From the NCBI GenBank assembly GCA_948146395.1, contig OX411543.1:72902948-72966947 (forward strand): a stretch of 64,000 bases of DNA, written 5' to 3'. The first letter of the stretch is position 1. Each line of letters begins with the position of its first letter. Positions 11,091 to 21,214 of this stretch are shown piece after piece. The position numbers were made by a program, and so were the translations under genes. This DNA comes from Fragum whitleyi. Its lineage: Eukaryota; Mollusca; Bivalvia; Cardiida; Cardiidae. The notes beneath the pieces are model-generated. The model saw only the letters and a program-made list of their open reading frames with translations, searched no databases and had not been told where the DNA came from.

Positions 11091-11916
11091 ATAAAAATAT
11101 TGTGTTACATCATGAAACTCAAGTCAAACGAAGTTTTAATTTTCAAATGTGAAGAACCCGTTCTCATATTAAACTTTTTCAATTTTCTGAAATGTTTTTC
11201 TTTTTCATGTTAGACGCAAGAGTACGCTAGTATAGCAATTGTCCAATTAAATACGTAGGTTTTTTTCTTCTAATTTGATTAATTGAAGAGAAAAATTACA
11301 AACATATTACGTCCCTGATCTTTGTTAGAATGTAGTTTTAAGAATCTCTTTGAACAAATTACAGGATTATTCCGTTAATATATCAGAAAATAGTCATGTT
11401 TTTTCTATTTTGAAGAGAAAATGACTTTAAAGAAACAAGACGCCTTGAAAAAGACCGACGAGAGTTCTATGATATACCTATTGAGCTGGCAAAACACCTA
11501 TCGCCCCCTCCCCCTTACACACGAACACATAGTTGGTTTAAACATATTTTATTTGCATAGTAAACAATTGTACATAATAAATTGACAAATCTCAACATAA
11601 ACATGCAAAAAGGATTAGAACGAAAGCGGAGCTTATAAAGTTCTTTTCCTTGTTGATGGCTTAATATGTGTACTCATTTATAGATGTTTTTAGAAAAAAA
11701 AAGGTATTTTGCTTTCAATTATTATTTTAACGTATAGAGAATAGTTAATCAGGGTTAAATAAGATAGTATGTGTAATGAAATTAAGTGGGCATAGGGGTA
11801 TATTGTGTTATTCTTATGTCTTTCTGATTCATGTAAAAACGATATTAGCAACAACTTCACAATACAACTCAGCCTGTTCACTTGATAATACGTCGAAGTA
11901 TCGTTTTGTTTTATTT

Positions 11917-12075
11917 TTAGGCGTAGTATGGATTTGAAATAAATCGTTTACTATCTCTGATGTAGCATTGAACTTCATTGAAAATAAATGAGTTTTCGTC
12001 AATTGCCAGCGTTTCCTTTCCATAAAGAAGCATATCAATGTCGATGTTGCCGAAAACTAATAATTTGCCAAAAAG
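11917..12075 (-). pseudogene. C-terminal remainder of the CR1-like ORF after an in-frame TGA
   Basis: Directly after the TGA at 12076-12078, the same frame stays open for 52 codons to a TAA at 11917-11919. It begins LFGKLLVFGN, contains LLYGKETLAI and ends with KRFISNPYYA. CR1/Jockey-type proteins normally continue in this way past the C-terminal Cys/His motif, with a helix and a '...F(I/L)..(T/S)KRF' ending. The ORF was therefore probably about 1185 residues long, and the TGA is a nonsense mutation rather than the native end. A CGA-to-TGA (methyl-CpG) change is one plausible origin. No frameshift is involved. Confidence 0.75.
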
Positions 12076-15000
12076 TCATTCTCTTATATTAATGTACTTA
12101 TAACATTCAAAAAAGAAGTGTTCGCTTGTCTCGGTACGACCACAAGAACAAAGGGGGGAGTCAACAATGTTTTTTGCAAATAAATGGTGATTCAAAGAGC
12201 TGCATTTATTTCTTATCCTTGTATGTATGACTTGAAGCTTCCTTTGTCCTAAAAAGTACAACTTATTTGGTACGGGTTTGTCACGATTAAGATAGTTCTT
12301 AAAGTATGATAATGAATCTTGCTCCCGTATTTCAATAGGCAAATTATTCCAATCTTCAATAACTGTCGGGAGAAATGACCTTTTATAATGTTCTGTCTTG
12401 CAAATTGGCACTCTATGGTTTCGAGATCCGCGTAGACTATATGAGGATGTGCTTCCTATTGAGTTGGGAACTAAAGAATTTAAATTATCTGGCGTTATTC
12501 CTTTTACCATTTTGAAGTGTAATATTAGTTTATGTTTTCGCCTACGTTCTTCTAGTGGTTCCCATCCTGACTCTTTATCGAGATCAGCGAGCAAAACAAG
12601 CTTTGTACAGCCGGTCACTATCCTTGCAGCTTCCGCTTGGATTTTATTGAGTTCGTCTTTTAAATTATTTGAGCAGTTGTCCCAAATTACATCTGCATAT
12701 TCTATTATAGGGCGAATAAACGAAAAGTAAATGGTTTGAAGGGATTGTCGATCAAGACGATTTTTAAGACTTCGAAAAGTATTAATCCTTTTCCACGCTT
12801 TGTCAGCTGAGTGTTTTAAGTGACAATTCCATGATCCATCAGCTGATATAGATATACCTAAGTGTTTGTGCTTTTCCACCGTTGGAATTTTTGTATTTGA
12901 CATATATAAATCTGGATGCTGAGGTCTATTTACTTTGCGAGTGATCAATAGTGATTCAGATTTTGCTGGATTAAATTTAACGATCCATTTCTGTGCCCAA
13001 GAATCGATTTTGTTTATATCTGTTTGTAATTTCATTCCACATGAATAAGGATCGTCTATTTCTAATGAAAGACTCGTGTCATCAGCAAAGAGGTTAATAT
13101 TAGATTCCAATTCATCGACAATGTCGTTTATATAAACTAAAAATAATAATGGACCTAATATTGACCCTTGGGGAACACCTGCTTTTAAAACTCTAAGTTC
13201 AGAATAGCTACCATTAAGGACAACCCTTTGATATCTATTAGATAAGTAATCAATGAACCAGTTTAACAGTCGTCCTTTAATGCCTGCGCTATTTAGTTTG
13301 TAAATAAGACCCCGGTGCCAAACCTTATCGAATGCTTTACTTACATCAAAAAATATCATTCTGAACCCATGGCCACTATCTAGCGCTTTACAGATTTTAT
13401 GATATAATGAAAGAGTTTGATTAACAGTCGAGTCACATGGCAGAAATCCTGATTGAAAAGGTGTGAAAAAATGCACCTCTGATAGATAAGAAAAGACACG
13501 CTTGTAAACTATTTTTTCAAATGCCTTTTCCATTGTATTAAGAAGAGAAACTGGTCTGTAATTTGAGGGCATCGCTGGATCACCACTCTTAAAAATAGGG
13601 CAAACATTTGAAACTTTCCATGAGGAAGGCAAAATTCTTTGGTTCAGGGATGAATTAAAAATATCACACAATGGTTTTGATATAGGAATCGCGCATTCGC
13701 GTAGGATCCTATTATGTATTCCATCAGGGCCAGAAGCTTTCCCAGTGTCTAAATCTTTCAGAACGTTGTATACTTCGTCTTGAGTTATGATGATATAGTC
13801 TAGTGTAAATTGTTGAGTAGGGGTGTTGTTAAATGGCAAATCTTTCTGAAAGTCATCCACGTCAGATTGGCTTGCAAAAAAGGTATTAAGTACATTTGCT
13901 TTTTCCGTGTCGTCAAAGGTCAAATTGTTGCTAAATCCATCAAGTAATGGCGGTATTTCCGAACTTTGTATTTGTGAAGGATTGAGAAACTGCTTAATTG
14001 TTTTCCACCAATCACGAGATGTTAGCAATCCTGAATTAAGTTTAGATGCTAAGTTTGCCATGTGTTCCTCTTTTCTTTGACGTATAAGGGAAATAATTTC
14101 GTTTCGAAGTATTCTAAATCTACTCCATTGTAATTCATTATTAGATTTCCTAGCCTTCTTGTATAATCTTTTCCTCTGTCTTATTTTATGTTTTACTTCG
14201 TTTGTCAGCCACGCAGGTTCATAAGGCTTAACATTAATAACTTTATTTGGTAAAAACTGTTTTGCTGTTTGAACGATTTTATTTGTAAAATTGAAAACAT
14301 ATGCATCAATGTTGTCGTCTATTAAAGTAGTCCAATCAAAATTTGCAAGTTCAGATCGAAGATCATCATAGTTACCCTCTTCGTACTTCCATATTGTTCT
14401 TTTAAAAGCTTTGATTTTAGGCTTAATGAAGTTGAACACTCCATACACAGGACAGTGATATCGAACTTGGCTTTCAAGACAAGGTTCACCCACTCCTGAT
14501 ATTAGAACTGATTTTTTATTGGATACAAAGAGAAGGTCAATCAATGACGAAGAGTGTTCTGTAAAGTGAGTTGGTTCGTCAATACATTGGTAAAGATTAA
14601 ACTGCGTACAAAGGGAGTTAATTTTGTTAAAATGATACGTATTTAACTGATTCAAATTAAAATCACCCGTTATTATAATATCCTGTATATTGGTATCGAT
14701 AGCGAGACTAATGGAGTTTTCGATCAAAGAATTATAACCAGATTGCGAATTAGGTGGTCTGTAAAATACACCATATAGAATATTCTTATGATTTTGGAGC
14801 CTGATATGCACCCAAACACATTCTAATGCATTAAGTTCCAAATCTAAACGCCTTACATACGATATAGTTTTCTTAATGTAAATTATTACACCCCCATAAG
14901 ATTCGTTCTCTCGATCCTTTCGCTCTGGGGCATGATAGGTTGGAATAAGAATACTATCTGACGAAACGTCTTTGTTAAGCCATGTTTCAGAAAATGAAAG

Positions 15001-15474
15001 TATATCAAAGCTAGAGAATTCCGAACTCAAGATATCAATTTTGTTTTTAATACTTTGTACATTGTAGTGTATTGTAGAAAGATGGTTTGGATATTTAAGA
15101 AAACCGTAGAGATCATGTGACGTGGAATCATTAAAATTACCGGAAGAGAAAGGACCTGGATTTGGATGCACATCCCCAGATAGACACAATAGCAACGCGA
15201 TCCATACCGTAGGAATAATTACTGATAAATAAAATAAGTAACGCGGGACATTAAGGACAATAGTTTGTTTTCTATAAATACGATACTGTTTTGTGAAGTA
15301 ATCTGCTTTGTTTTGGCTATGAACCATGTTAAAACTAATGTAGAAAAATCTCAAAGCTCCGGGTTGCAGTTGAAACAAAGTGAAAAATATTGTAGTTATC
15401 AGGAGTCTGAACCCGAAGTGCAGTCTGAATGTTGGAAATGGCTTCATATGAGATTGAGTGTTTAATCTGGCCAT
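12076..15474 (-). CDS. LINE endonuclease-reverse transcriptase polyprotein
   Basis: An 1132-codon ORF for the enzyme that nicks target DNA and copies the element RNA in place (target-primed reverse transcription). A hydrophobic stretch at about residues 79-98 runs into the 2A-like GDVHPNPGP (100-108). The APE-type endonuclease (about 132-345) shows HYNVQS (136-141), SETWL (162-166), YRPPN (238-242), GDFN (270-273), SLID (310-313) and RYHCPV (338-343). In the last motif the usual SDH is RYH, so the Asp next to the catalytic His is missing. The RT has GKASGPDGI (578-586), NYRPVSLL (638-645), motif A FFDVSKAFDKV (708-718), motif B AGVPQGSILGP (765-775) and motif C FADD (796-799). C-terminal C-x-C-x7-H-x4-C lies at 1109-1124. 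The start is the first Met; M10 or M50 are alternatives. The frame continues past the TGA. Confidence 0.92.
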   Translation of the reverse strand: MARLNTQSHMKPFPTFRLHFGFRLLITTIFFTLFQLQPGALRFFYISFNMVHSQNKADYFTKQYRIYRKQTIVLNVPRYLFYLSVIIPTVWIALLLCLSGDVHPNPGPFSSGNFNDSTSHDLYGFLKYPNHLSTIHYNVQSIKNKIDILSSEFSSFDILSFSETWLNKDVSSDSILIPTYHAPERKDRENESYGGVIIYIKKTISYVRRLDLELNALECVWVHIRLQNHKNILYGVFYRPPNSQSGYNSLIENSISLAIDTNIQDIIITGDFNLNQLNTYHFNKINSLCTQFNLYQCIDEPTHFTEHSSSLIDLLFVSNKKSVLISGVGEPCLESQVRYHCPVYGVFNFIKPKIKAFKRTIWKYEEGNYDDLRSELANFDWTTLIDDNIDAYVFNFTNKIVQTAKQFLPNKVINVKPYEPAWLTNEVKHKIRQRKRLYKKARKSNNELQWSRFRILRNEIISLIRQRKEEHMANLASKLNSGLLTSRDWWKTIKQFLNPSQIQSSEIPPLLDGFSNNLTFDDTEKANVLNTFFASQSDVDDFQKDLPFNNTPTQQFTLDYIIITQDEVYNVLKDLDTGKASGPDGIHNRILRECAIPISKPLCDIFNSSLNQRILPSSWKVSNVCPIFKSGDPAMPSNYRPVSLLNTMEKAFEKIVYKRVFSYLSEVHFFTPFQSGFLPCDSTVNQTLSLYHKICKALDSGHGFRMIFFDVSKAFDKVWHRGLIYKLNSAGIKGRLLNWFIDYLSNRYQRVVLNGSYSELRVLKAGVPQGSILGPLLFLVYINDIVDELESNINLFADDTSLSLEIDDPYSCGMKLQTDINKIDSWAQKWIVKFNPAKSESLLITRKVNRPQHPDLYMSNTKIPTVEKHKHLGISISADGSWNCHLKHSADKAWKRINTFRSLKNRLDRQSLQTIYFSFIRPIIEYADVIWDNCSNNLKDELNKIQAEAARIVTGCTKLVLLADLDKESGWEPLEERRRKHKLILHFKMVKGITPDNLNSLVPNSIGSTSSYSLRGSRNHRVPICKTEHYKRSFLPTVIEDWNNLPIEIREQDSLSYFKNYLNRDKPVPNKLYFLGQRKLQVIHTRIRNKCSSLNHHLFAKNIVDSPLCSCGRTETSEHFFFECYKYINIRE
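15151..15177 (-). other. 2A-like ribosome-skipping motif
   Basis: It encodes GDVHPNPGP (residues 100-108 of the LINE ORF), preceded by the hydrophobic IALLLCLS. The viral 2A consensus is D-(V/I)-E-x-N-P-G-P. Here the NPGP core and the Asp-Val are kept, but the Glu position is His. 2A-like motifs are known near the N-terminus of some APE-type LINE proteins in invertebrates, where skipping between Gly and the final Pro can separate a leader from the EN-RT part. Whether the His variant skips cannot be told from sequence. Confidence 0.7.
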
Positions 15475-15479
15475 CTTGT

Positions 15480-17915
15480 GATCATACGATTCACGTCACG
15501 GAAAAAGCGCGCATCTCCAAGCATGCAGACTACACGACCCGAATCAAAACTCATTGAAATACATGACCCATATCTCAAGAAGCAGAAAGACACCGAACAA
15601 CGCCCCCTTTTGTCAACAAGATGTTCAAAGATTTCTGATATTTGGGAAATAAAACTTATTTGAAAACAGCAAAATAAAATGAAAAATGGTAACAAAAAAC
15701 CAAAATTTAAGTTGACCATAAAGTACAGTAAAGGTATATACAAAAAGTAATGATGATTTACAGTTATAATCATTATTGTTATTTGTGAATGTTTTATATT
15801 TAATGGATTTCTTTCATAATGCAGGACAAACTCAGATAACTTAAAAATTGATCTAGCAGTAAATTAATAATTAAAAAGTATCAGTTGAAGTTCATTTGCC
15901 AAACATCGAAGATAGGAAATAAGGGGTCGCACCCGTATGGCTGTCAGTCGAAACGAAATGCGGACTGGCCATTTAGGTGTTACACCTTAATTCGTCGACT
16001 AATTTGCTATGTTCAGAAATCAGACGAATTCTATTTAGTGAAAACTTGTAATAATGTTCTAAGTGTTTAAGCTATCCAAACGTCTAGCTATGGTGACAAT
16101 TTTACATTACATTGCATACTTTGTTAATTAAAGTTTAAATTTTCAATTGATTTATCTGTTAGAACTGACATTAACCCATTCGTACACAATCCCAGTTTAG
16201 CGCCCCTGAATAAAAAACAGCCGTGAAACATTGTTGGACAATGAAGAAGTCACTTGATACAAGTTTTTTGTTCATTGCGCAAATTGTTTCTTTCTCATAA
16301 CATGGATTCTCGAATTTGCATGAACCGAAAATTATCTTCTGCAAGTTGTTTGAAGTTTAATCAATCTAAAATTTGCTTTCGCCGGGTAATGGGTTAAATG
16401 TTTAATGTTGAAAATATCAAATATAACAGGCAAATATAGAAATATGTTGGCACAAGACCTATCGAATTATTTAGTTTTTACTTAAACTGAACATGCATAA
16501 TATTTATCATTCAGCGAGTAAGTAACATTTAAAAGTTGCACAAGTTGCGGGTTTTCAACCTCGGTTTTCCGCCAAAATCCCGCAAGATCTTTGATTTTGA
16601 CAGAACAATACGATAAAATGTAATAATTAGTTCATGTTTAAATATATATATATATATATATACATACACATATAAAACAAAACGAGATAGAGGAAAATAC
16701 CAACGTAATAACTTTCTAACACACCGGATCCCTAAGGATGCATGAATACTGAATATTTTGAAATAAATTTACATTTAAACACATAGTTCAACAATTTGAT
16801 AAACGTCTTTGACTATTTCTTCATCTAATTTCCAACCCTTTCGAAATATCTTTAAACAAATTGGATTTTCGGGGCATTTCTATTGTTTTGAACATTAATT
16901 GTTAACAATAAATTCAAAAGGAACTTCAAAAAAGGTTTACAAACTAGGGTAATAGAAGAAGGTGATAAAATTGGTTATAAATTGCTTGATTGCCCCTTTC
17001 TTAATCACATTGTATATTCTATGTTGATTGCTAGATACACACATGCAAAGGTTTGTATTTATTTTACAGTCGATTTCGTTATCAAGAGCAGTTTTATACA
17101 TTAGGCAAAATAGGACGATTTGGTCAATACCTATGTGTCTATCCTACCCTAAAACACGTGTGCTGCGCAGTCTAAATAGGGTTTGAACTTAATGCACATT
17201 GCTGGCCTTCTTTATTCTAGAACGATCATTTTGGGTAACCATCATTTTACCATACAGTGAAAACATATAAAAAAGTAAAAATCTTAAATATTTATGTTTC
17301 TAAATGCTTTTTGACAATTAACCCATTTCGAAATGATAGATCAAGATCTATTTACTTATCTGAAATTATTACTTAGCATAAGAAATTATCATTCGGAATT
17401 CTATCTTGCTAAAAATACTCATTGATAAAAGATAGAACGATCTTTCTTATGAGCAAATAAGTTTGGTAGTTTTAATGCGAAATAAAAGCCGATTAAAATT
17501 TTCAAATAGTGAAAGCAAACTACTGTAAAAAGGGAAAAATGCAGATTTTTTTTTAATTCCAAATTGCTGAAGTTATGTTTTTATGTGTATACATCCCCTT
17601 TTCATTTTTTTTTTCAATTATAATACTTTTGTATTACTATTACTATTTTTTTTCGTGCGTGTGATAGTTTAATAATCCAGAGACATATATATGTTATTCT
17701 ATGTCTCTGAATAATCTGATATTTTTCATCGTTCAATATTATTCAAAAGAACTTATTTACAGTAGCCACGGTATATGCGCAAAGTATATTAGGTAAAGTT
17801 GACCAATAATGGTAACTGTCATACTTGGAATAAACATAGTGATTAACCCCATGGGGGGATAAAGAGATACACAATAACCTTATCATATAACTGGATCTGT
17901 TAAGCAATAATTAAG
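15480..17915. other. AT-rich non-coding DNA between two LINEs
   Basis: Only chance ORFs (at most about 100 codons). Local features are a (TA)n run at 16642-16662 and a perfect 9 bp stem (CAGAGACAT 17679-17687, ATGTCTCTG 17701-17709) with a 13 bp loop. Part of the segment next to 15480 may be the untranslated 5' region of the CR1-like element, but no boundary is visible. Confidence 0.5.
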
Positions 17916-17920
17916 AATAG

Positions 17921-17921
17921 A

Positions 17922-17967
<46 letters not shown>

Positions 17968-20900
17968 GCTTTATTTATAGAAGGTAAATCATTAAGTTGA
18001 CATCATTAAGCATGATTTGACATAAATAATGAAACACTTATTTACAATGAGGCCTTCTTAACAGACGAAAAATGACAAGATGGTGTTTATGATGATCAGT
18101 AATCAGTTACGAGATGATAAAAAGATGGTTGTGACCCTAAAATGACCAATGATAAATGATTATAAAATGAAAACATCTCATTTATAAAAATGATGATAAT
18201 GAGTAAAATTCGACTAGGAGTGTTGTAAAAATGAAATTATCAACTATATCACTTATCACTCAGTTTAGGATAATGGATAATATTAAGTGATAAACCAAAT
18301 ATAAAAACACAATAAAAACACAATAAAAAATGAGTAATTCACACATGAATGGCGGAAATAAGACATATGCAACAAGGTAATATAAGTCATTACTTAGCAT
18401 TAAATATTTTTTGAGTGAGCGCTTGAACGTAGATATATTTGAGATACTTCGCAATTGAATCGGAACAGCATTCCAGTACTCCATGCCAGTGAAAGAGAAT
18501 GTCCTTTTTAAGATATCTGTTTTAGGTGCACATTGGTGAGATATCTGATTTCTAGTATTTGATCTTAGCTCATAGAAATGGTTCATACTGACTGAAACAA
18601 AGTTCGACATATATGATGGAGTCAGACCATGAATAGTTTTGAAAACCATAAGAATAGTAAAGTTCTTGCAACGATTTTTGAAAGATAACCAATTTAAAGA
18701 TTTAAAGTTACTTCTGGAGCATGAACGTTTTGGCTGACATAGTATTACTCTTGCAGCTCGCTTTTGAATTTTAGTAATCCTGTTAATTAGTGAAGATTTA
18801 CAATGACTCCATGTAGTGCAACCCTAGTCAAAATGAGGAGCTATATAGGAGTTGTAAAATAATTGTTTCGTAGCAACACTAAGATAACTGTTTATTCTTC
18901 GAAGTAAATAAAGCTGAGACGATAATTTTGAGCATACCTTTTCAACGTGAACCTTCCATGACATTGTTTCATCAATATGTACCCCCAATAGTTTTTTTGA
19001 TGTTACTTTCTCCACATTTTCTTGTAAAAGTTTTAAGTTCAAACCTGTGCATTTTTTAATTCTATGTTTTGAACCTATCAACATACATGTTGTTTTAGAA
19101 GGATTTAAAGCCATATTGTTATGCCTACACCATTCTTCGACTTTTAATATGTCAGAATTTAAAGTTTCATTTATCATTGATACTGAGGAACATGACTAAT
19201 GTAGCGTTGCATCGTCGGCATACATGTCAATATTAGCTGATAGTTTGAGAGGAAGGTCATTCACATAAATCAAAAATAATATAGGCCCTAGTATTGATCC
19301 CTGGGGAACTCCAGATTTAATTTCTGTCATGTCAGATAAGACATTATCAACTTTTACAACTTGTTGTCTTTCATTTAGATATGATTGAAAAAGATTGCAT
19401 GTGTTTTTAGTAAAATGGTGCAGTTTTAACTTAGATAGAAGAATATCGTGATCTACAAGATCGAAAGCCTTCTTTAAATCTAGAAATACAGTTCCAACTA
19501 AGTTTCCCTGGTCCAAATCCATTTACCATGAATCGACTAATCGAATTAGAGCAGTTTGACATGAGTGATTTTCTCTAAAACCCGACTGGTGAGTAAAGAG
19601 AATGTCCGTTCGTTTCAAAAAATATTTCAGTTGATTAGCAATGTGCCTTTCAAACACTTTTGACAAAGTTGGCAATATTGATATGGGTCGATAATTATTA
19701 GGGTCATCATTATCGCCACCTTTAAATATGTGTATCACACAGGCTTTCTTGAACTCTGATGGAAAAATTCCCTTTGAAATACAATTATTAATAATAGATG
19801 AAATTGGTTTAGATATGAAATCTCTGCACATTTTCAAAATTTTTGGACCAATTCCGTCAGTTCCGGTCGATTTGCTGCTATCTAAATTATCAATAATATT
19901 TTTAACTTCCAGCGCTGTAATAAAAGTTATTTCGAAATAACAGTTTGGTAACTTGCTTTCTAAATGTAACTTTAATTCTTCGAGATATTTCGGATTTACA
20001 GGTATCTTGTTTATTATTTGACAAATGTTGACAAAATGGCTATTTAACGCATTAACAATATTTTGAGTACCTTCCCCTTCAGAATTATTGATGATCATTT
20101 TGTTTGGAATACGTTGTTCTTTCTTATCGTTTGCAGTTATATTTCGTAAATTCTTCCATAATAATTTAGTATCTGATTTGTCCTCTATTGCTTTGTTGAA
20201 ATAGTTTTTCTTATTCTTGCGAATAATTGATGTCACTATATTCCTCCATTTTTTGTACATGAGCCAATTACCAGCGTGATGAAATTTATTTCTCGTCAAA
20301 ATAGCATCTTTTATCTCGTTGTTGTACCAGTCAGGCTGTTTAAGCCTTTTAACACGCTTTTCTTTGAATGGCAAATGTTTTTCTAAAATACCATTGAGAA
20401 TAGCATAGAAATATTCTAAAGCTACACCAGGATTAGATATTGTCTCTATTATATCAAAGTCAGTTTTGGCTAAATCAAACAAGAAATTTTCGATATTTAT
20501 TTCTGAAAAAGAACGGCAATGAATTGTCTTATATTTTTTGTCTTGACAATGTTTCTTGTGACTATGGTAGGTAAAAGCTATAGGGTAATGATCACTTACC
20601 GCAATTTTTGGCACTAAGACTTCAGAGATTGCTTGTTTTTGAGTGCAATAGATATGGTCAATTATACTTGAAGACTTGTTTGTAATCCTAGTGGGAGTTT
20701 CAATTAGTTGATTAAGTCCATAATCTTGTATCACTTTAGCCCATTTGGAATTATTGCAAGTCGATGCTAAAGTAAATTGAATATTAAAATCGCCCAGTAA
20801 ATAGTAGTCTAAATTGGTAGATTCGGCATGGTTTAATTGTTTTTCATATTTATCAATCCAACTCTGTGTACTATTAGGTGGTCTATACACAAAATTTAAG

Positions 20901-21030
20901 AGAATTGTTTTTTTATTAGGGAAAAATATTTGTAACCAGATACTCTCGAGATCTTCTTTTTCTAGGTCATATCGTCGTTTAAAGTTAATATTGTCCGCGA
21001 TGTATACCAATAGCCCACCGCTATTATATG
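17921..21030 (-). mobile_element. 5'-truncated non-LTR retrotransposon with (TTA)n tail
   Basis: On the minus strand a degenerate EN-RT reading frame is followed by a 3' untranslated part, AATAAA (complement of 17970-17975) and, five bases later, a (TTA)n tail (17921-17964 as AAT on plus). LINE homology begins near 21030 in the middle of the endonuclease domain, so the element is 5'-truncated, as incomplete target-primed reverse transcription commonly produces. The GVPQGSILGP and YADD motifs place it near CR1/L2/Jockey-type elements. The protein differs clearly from that of the element at 11540-15474, so it is another family. Confidence 0.85.
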
Positions 21031-21211
21031 TGAATATGTGAACCATCTTGAGACGGATCGAACCGCTTTGGAATACCAAGAAATTCCAAAACGGATCGAT
21101 ATTCCAAAGCGGCTTATAACAATTATGCGTTAAAAAATTAGTAGTCCACAGGGCGAGTTTTTTTAATTGCCTAATAACGTATTCCAGTGAAAAATTTTTC
21201 ATATCAGACAT
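18260..21211 (-). pseudogene. LINE EN-RT ORF, one frame with three in-frame stops
   Basis: Reading runs in a single frame from 21211 to a TAA at 18260, with internal stops TAA (19523-19525), TAG (19196-19198) and TAG (18824-18826) and no frameshift. Residues 1 to about 60 come from flanking DNA (the palindromic module at 21043-21119). The endonuclease then starts at YNSGGLLVY (62-70) and continues with YRPPN (109-113), GDFN (140-143), SSIID (181-185) and SDHYP (206-210). Its N-terminal catalytic motifs are missing. The RT has SKSTGTDGIGP, NNYRPISIL, motif A FLDLKKAFDLVDHDIL just after the first stop, motif B SGVPQGSILGP and motif C YADD just before the second. The part after the third stop matches the usual C-terminal region (EYWNAVPIQLR). 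It is not functional as it stands. Confidence 0.88.
21043..21119 (-). repeat. Palindrome-rich dispersed module, copy 2 (inverted)
   Basis: On the minus strand it begins GTTATAAGCCGCTTTGGAAT, has CGATCCGTTTTGGAATTTC and TGGTATTCCAAAGCGG inside, and ends CGATCCGTCTCAAGATGG. The same opening and closing blocks appear on the plus strand at 8611-8709. CCGCTTTGGAATA and TATTCCAAAGCGG form an inverted pair, so the module can fold back. It abuts the truncated 5' end of the LINE, which may have inserted into or beside it. Confidence 0.6.
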
Positions 21212-21214
21212 AAA

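Larger units (their letters stand above)
11540..15474 (-). mobile_element. CR1-like non-LTR retrotransposon
   Basis: One long minus-strand ORF (12076-15474) is followed by a short 3' region. After the coding part the minus strand carries AATAAA (complement of 11548-11553) close to the likely 3' end near 11540. No poly-A or clear terminal microsatellite follows. The 5' end upstream of 15474 is not defined and no ORF1 is recognisable there; the 103-codon ORF at 15462-15773 lies in another frame without motifs. A complete EN, RT and C-terminal Cys/His motif with a single nonsense change suggests a fairly young copy. Target-site duplications were not identified. Confidence 0.85.

Noticed and set aside
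12398..12730. 110-codon plus ORF opposite the LINE RT
   Set aside because: It is the antisense shadow of the LINE ORF.
15462..15773. 103-codon minus ORF as ORF1 of the CR1-like LINE
   Set aside because: It lies in a different frame overlapping the start of the main ORF and has no zinc-knuckle, esterase or coiled-coil features. It is probably chance in the 5' region.
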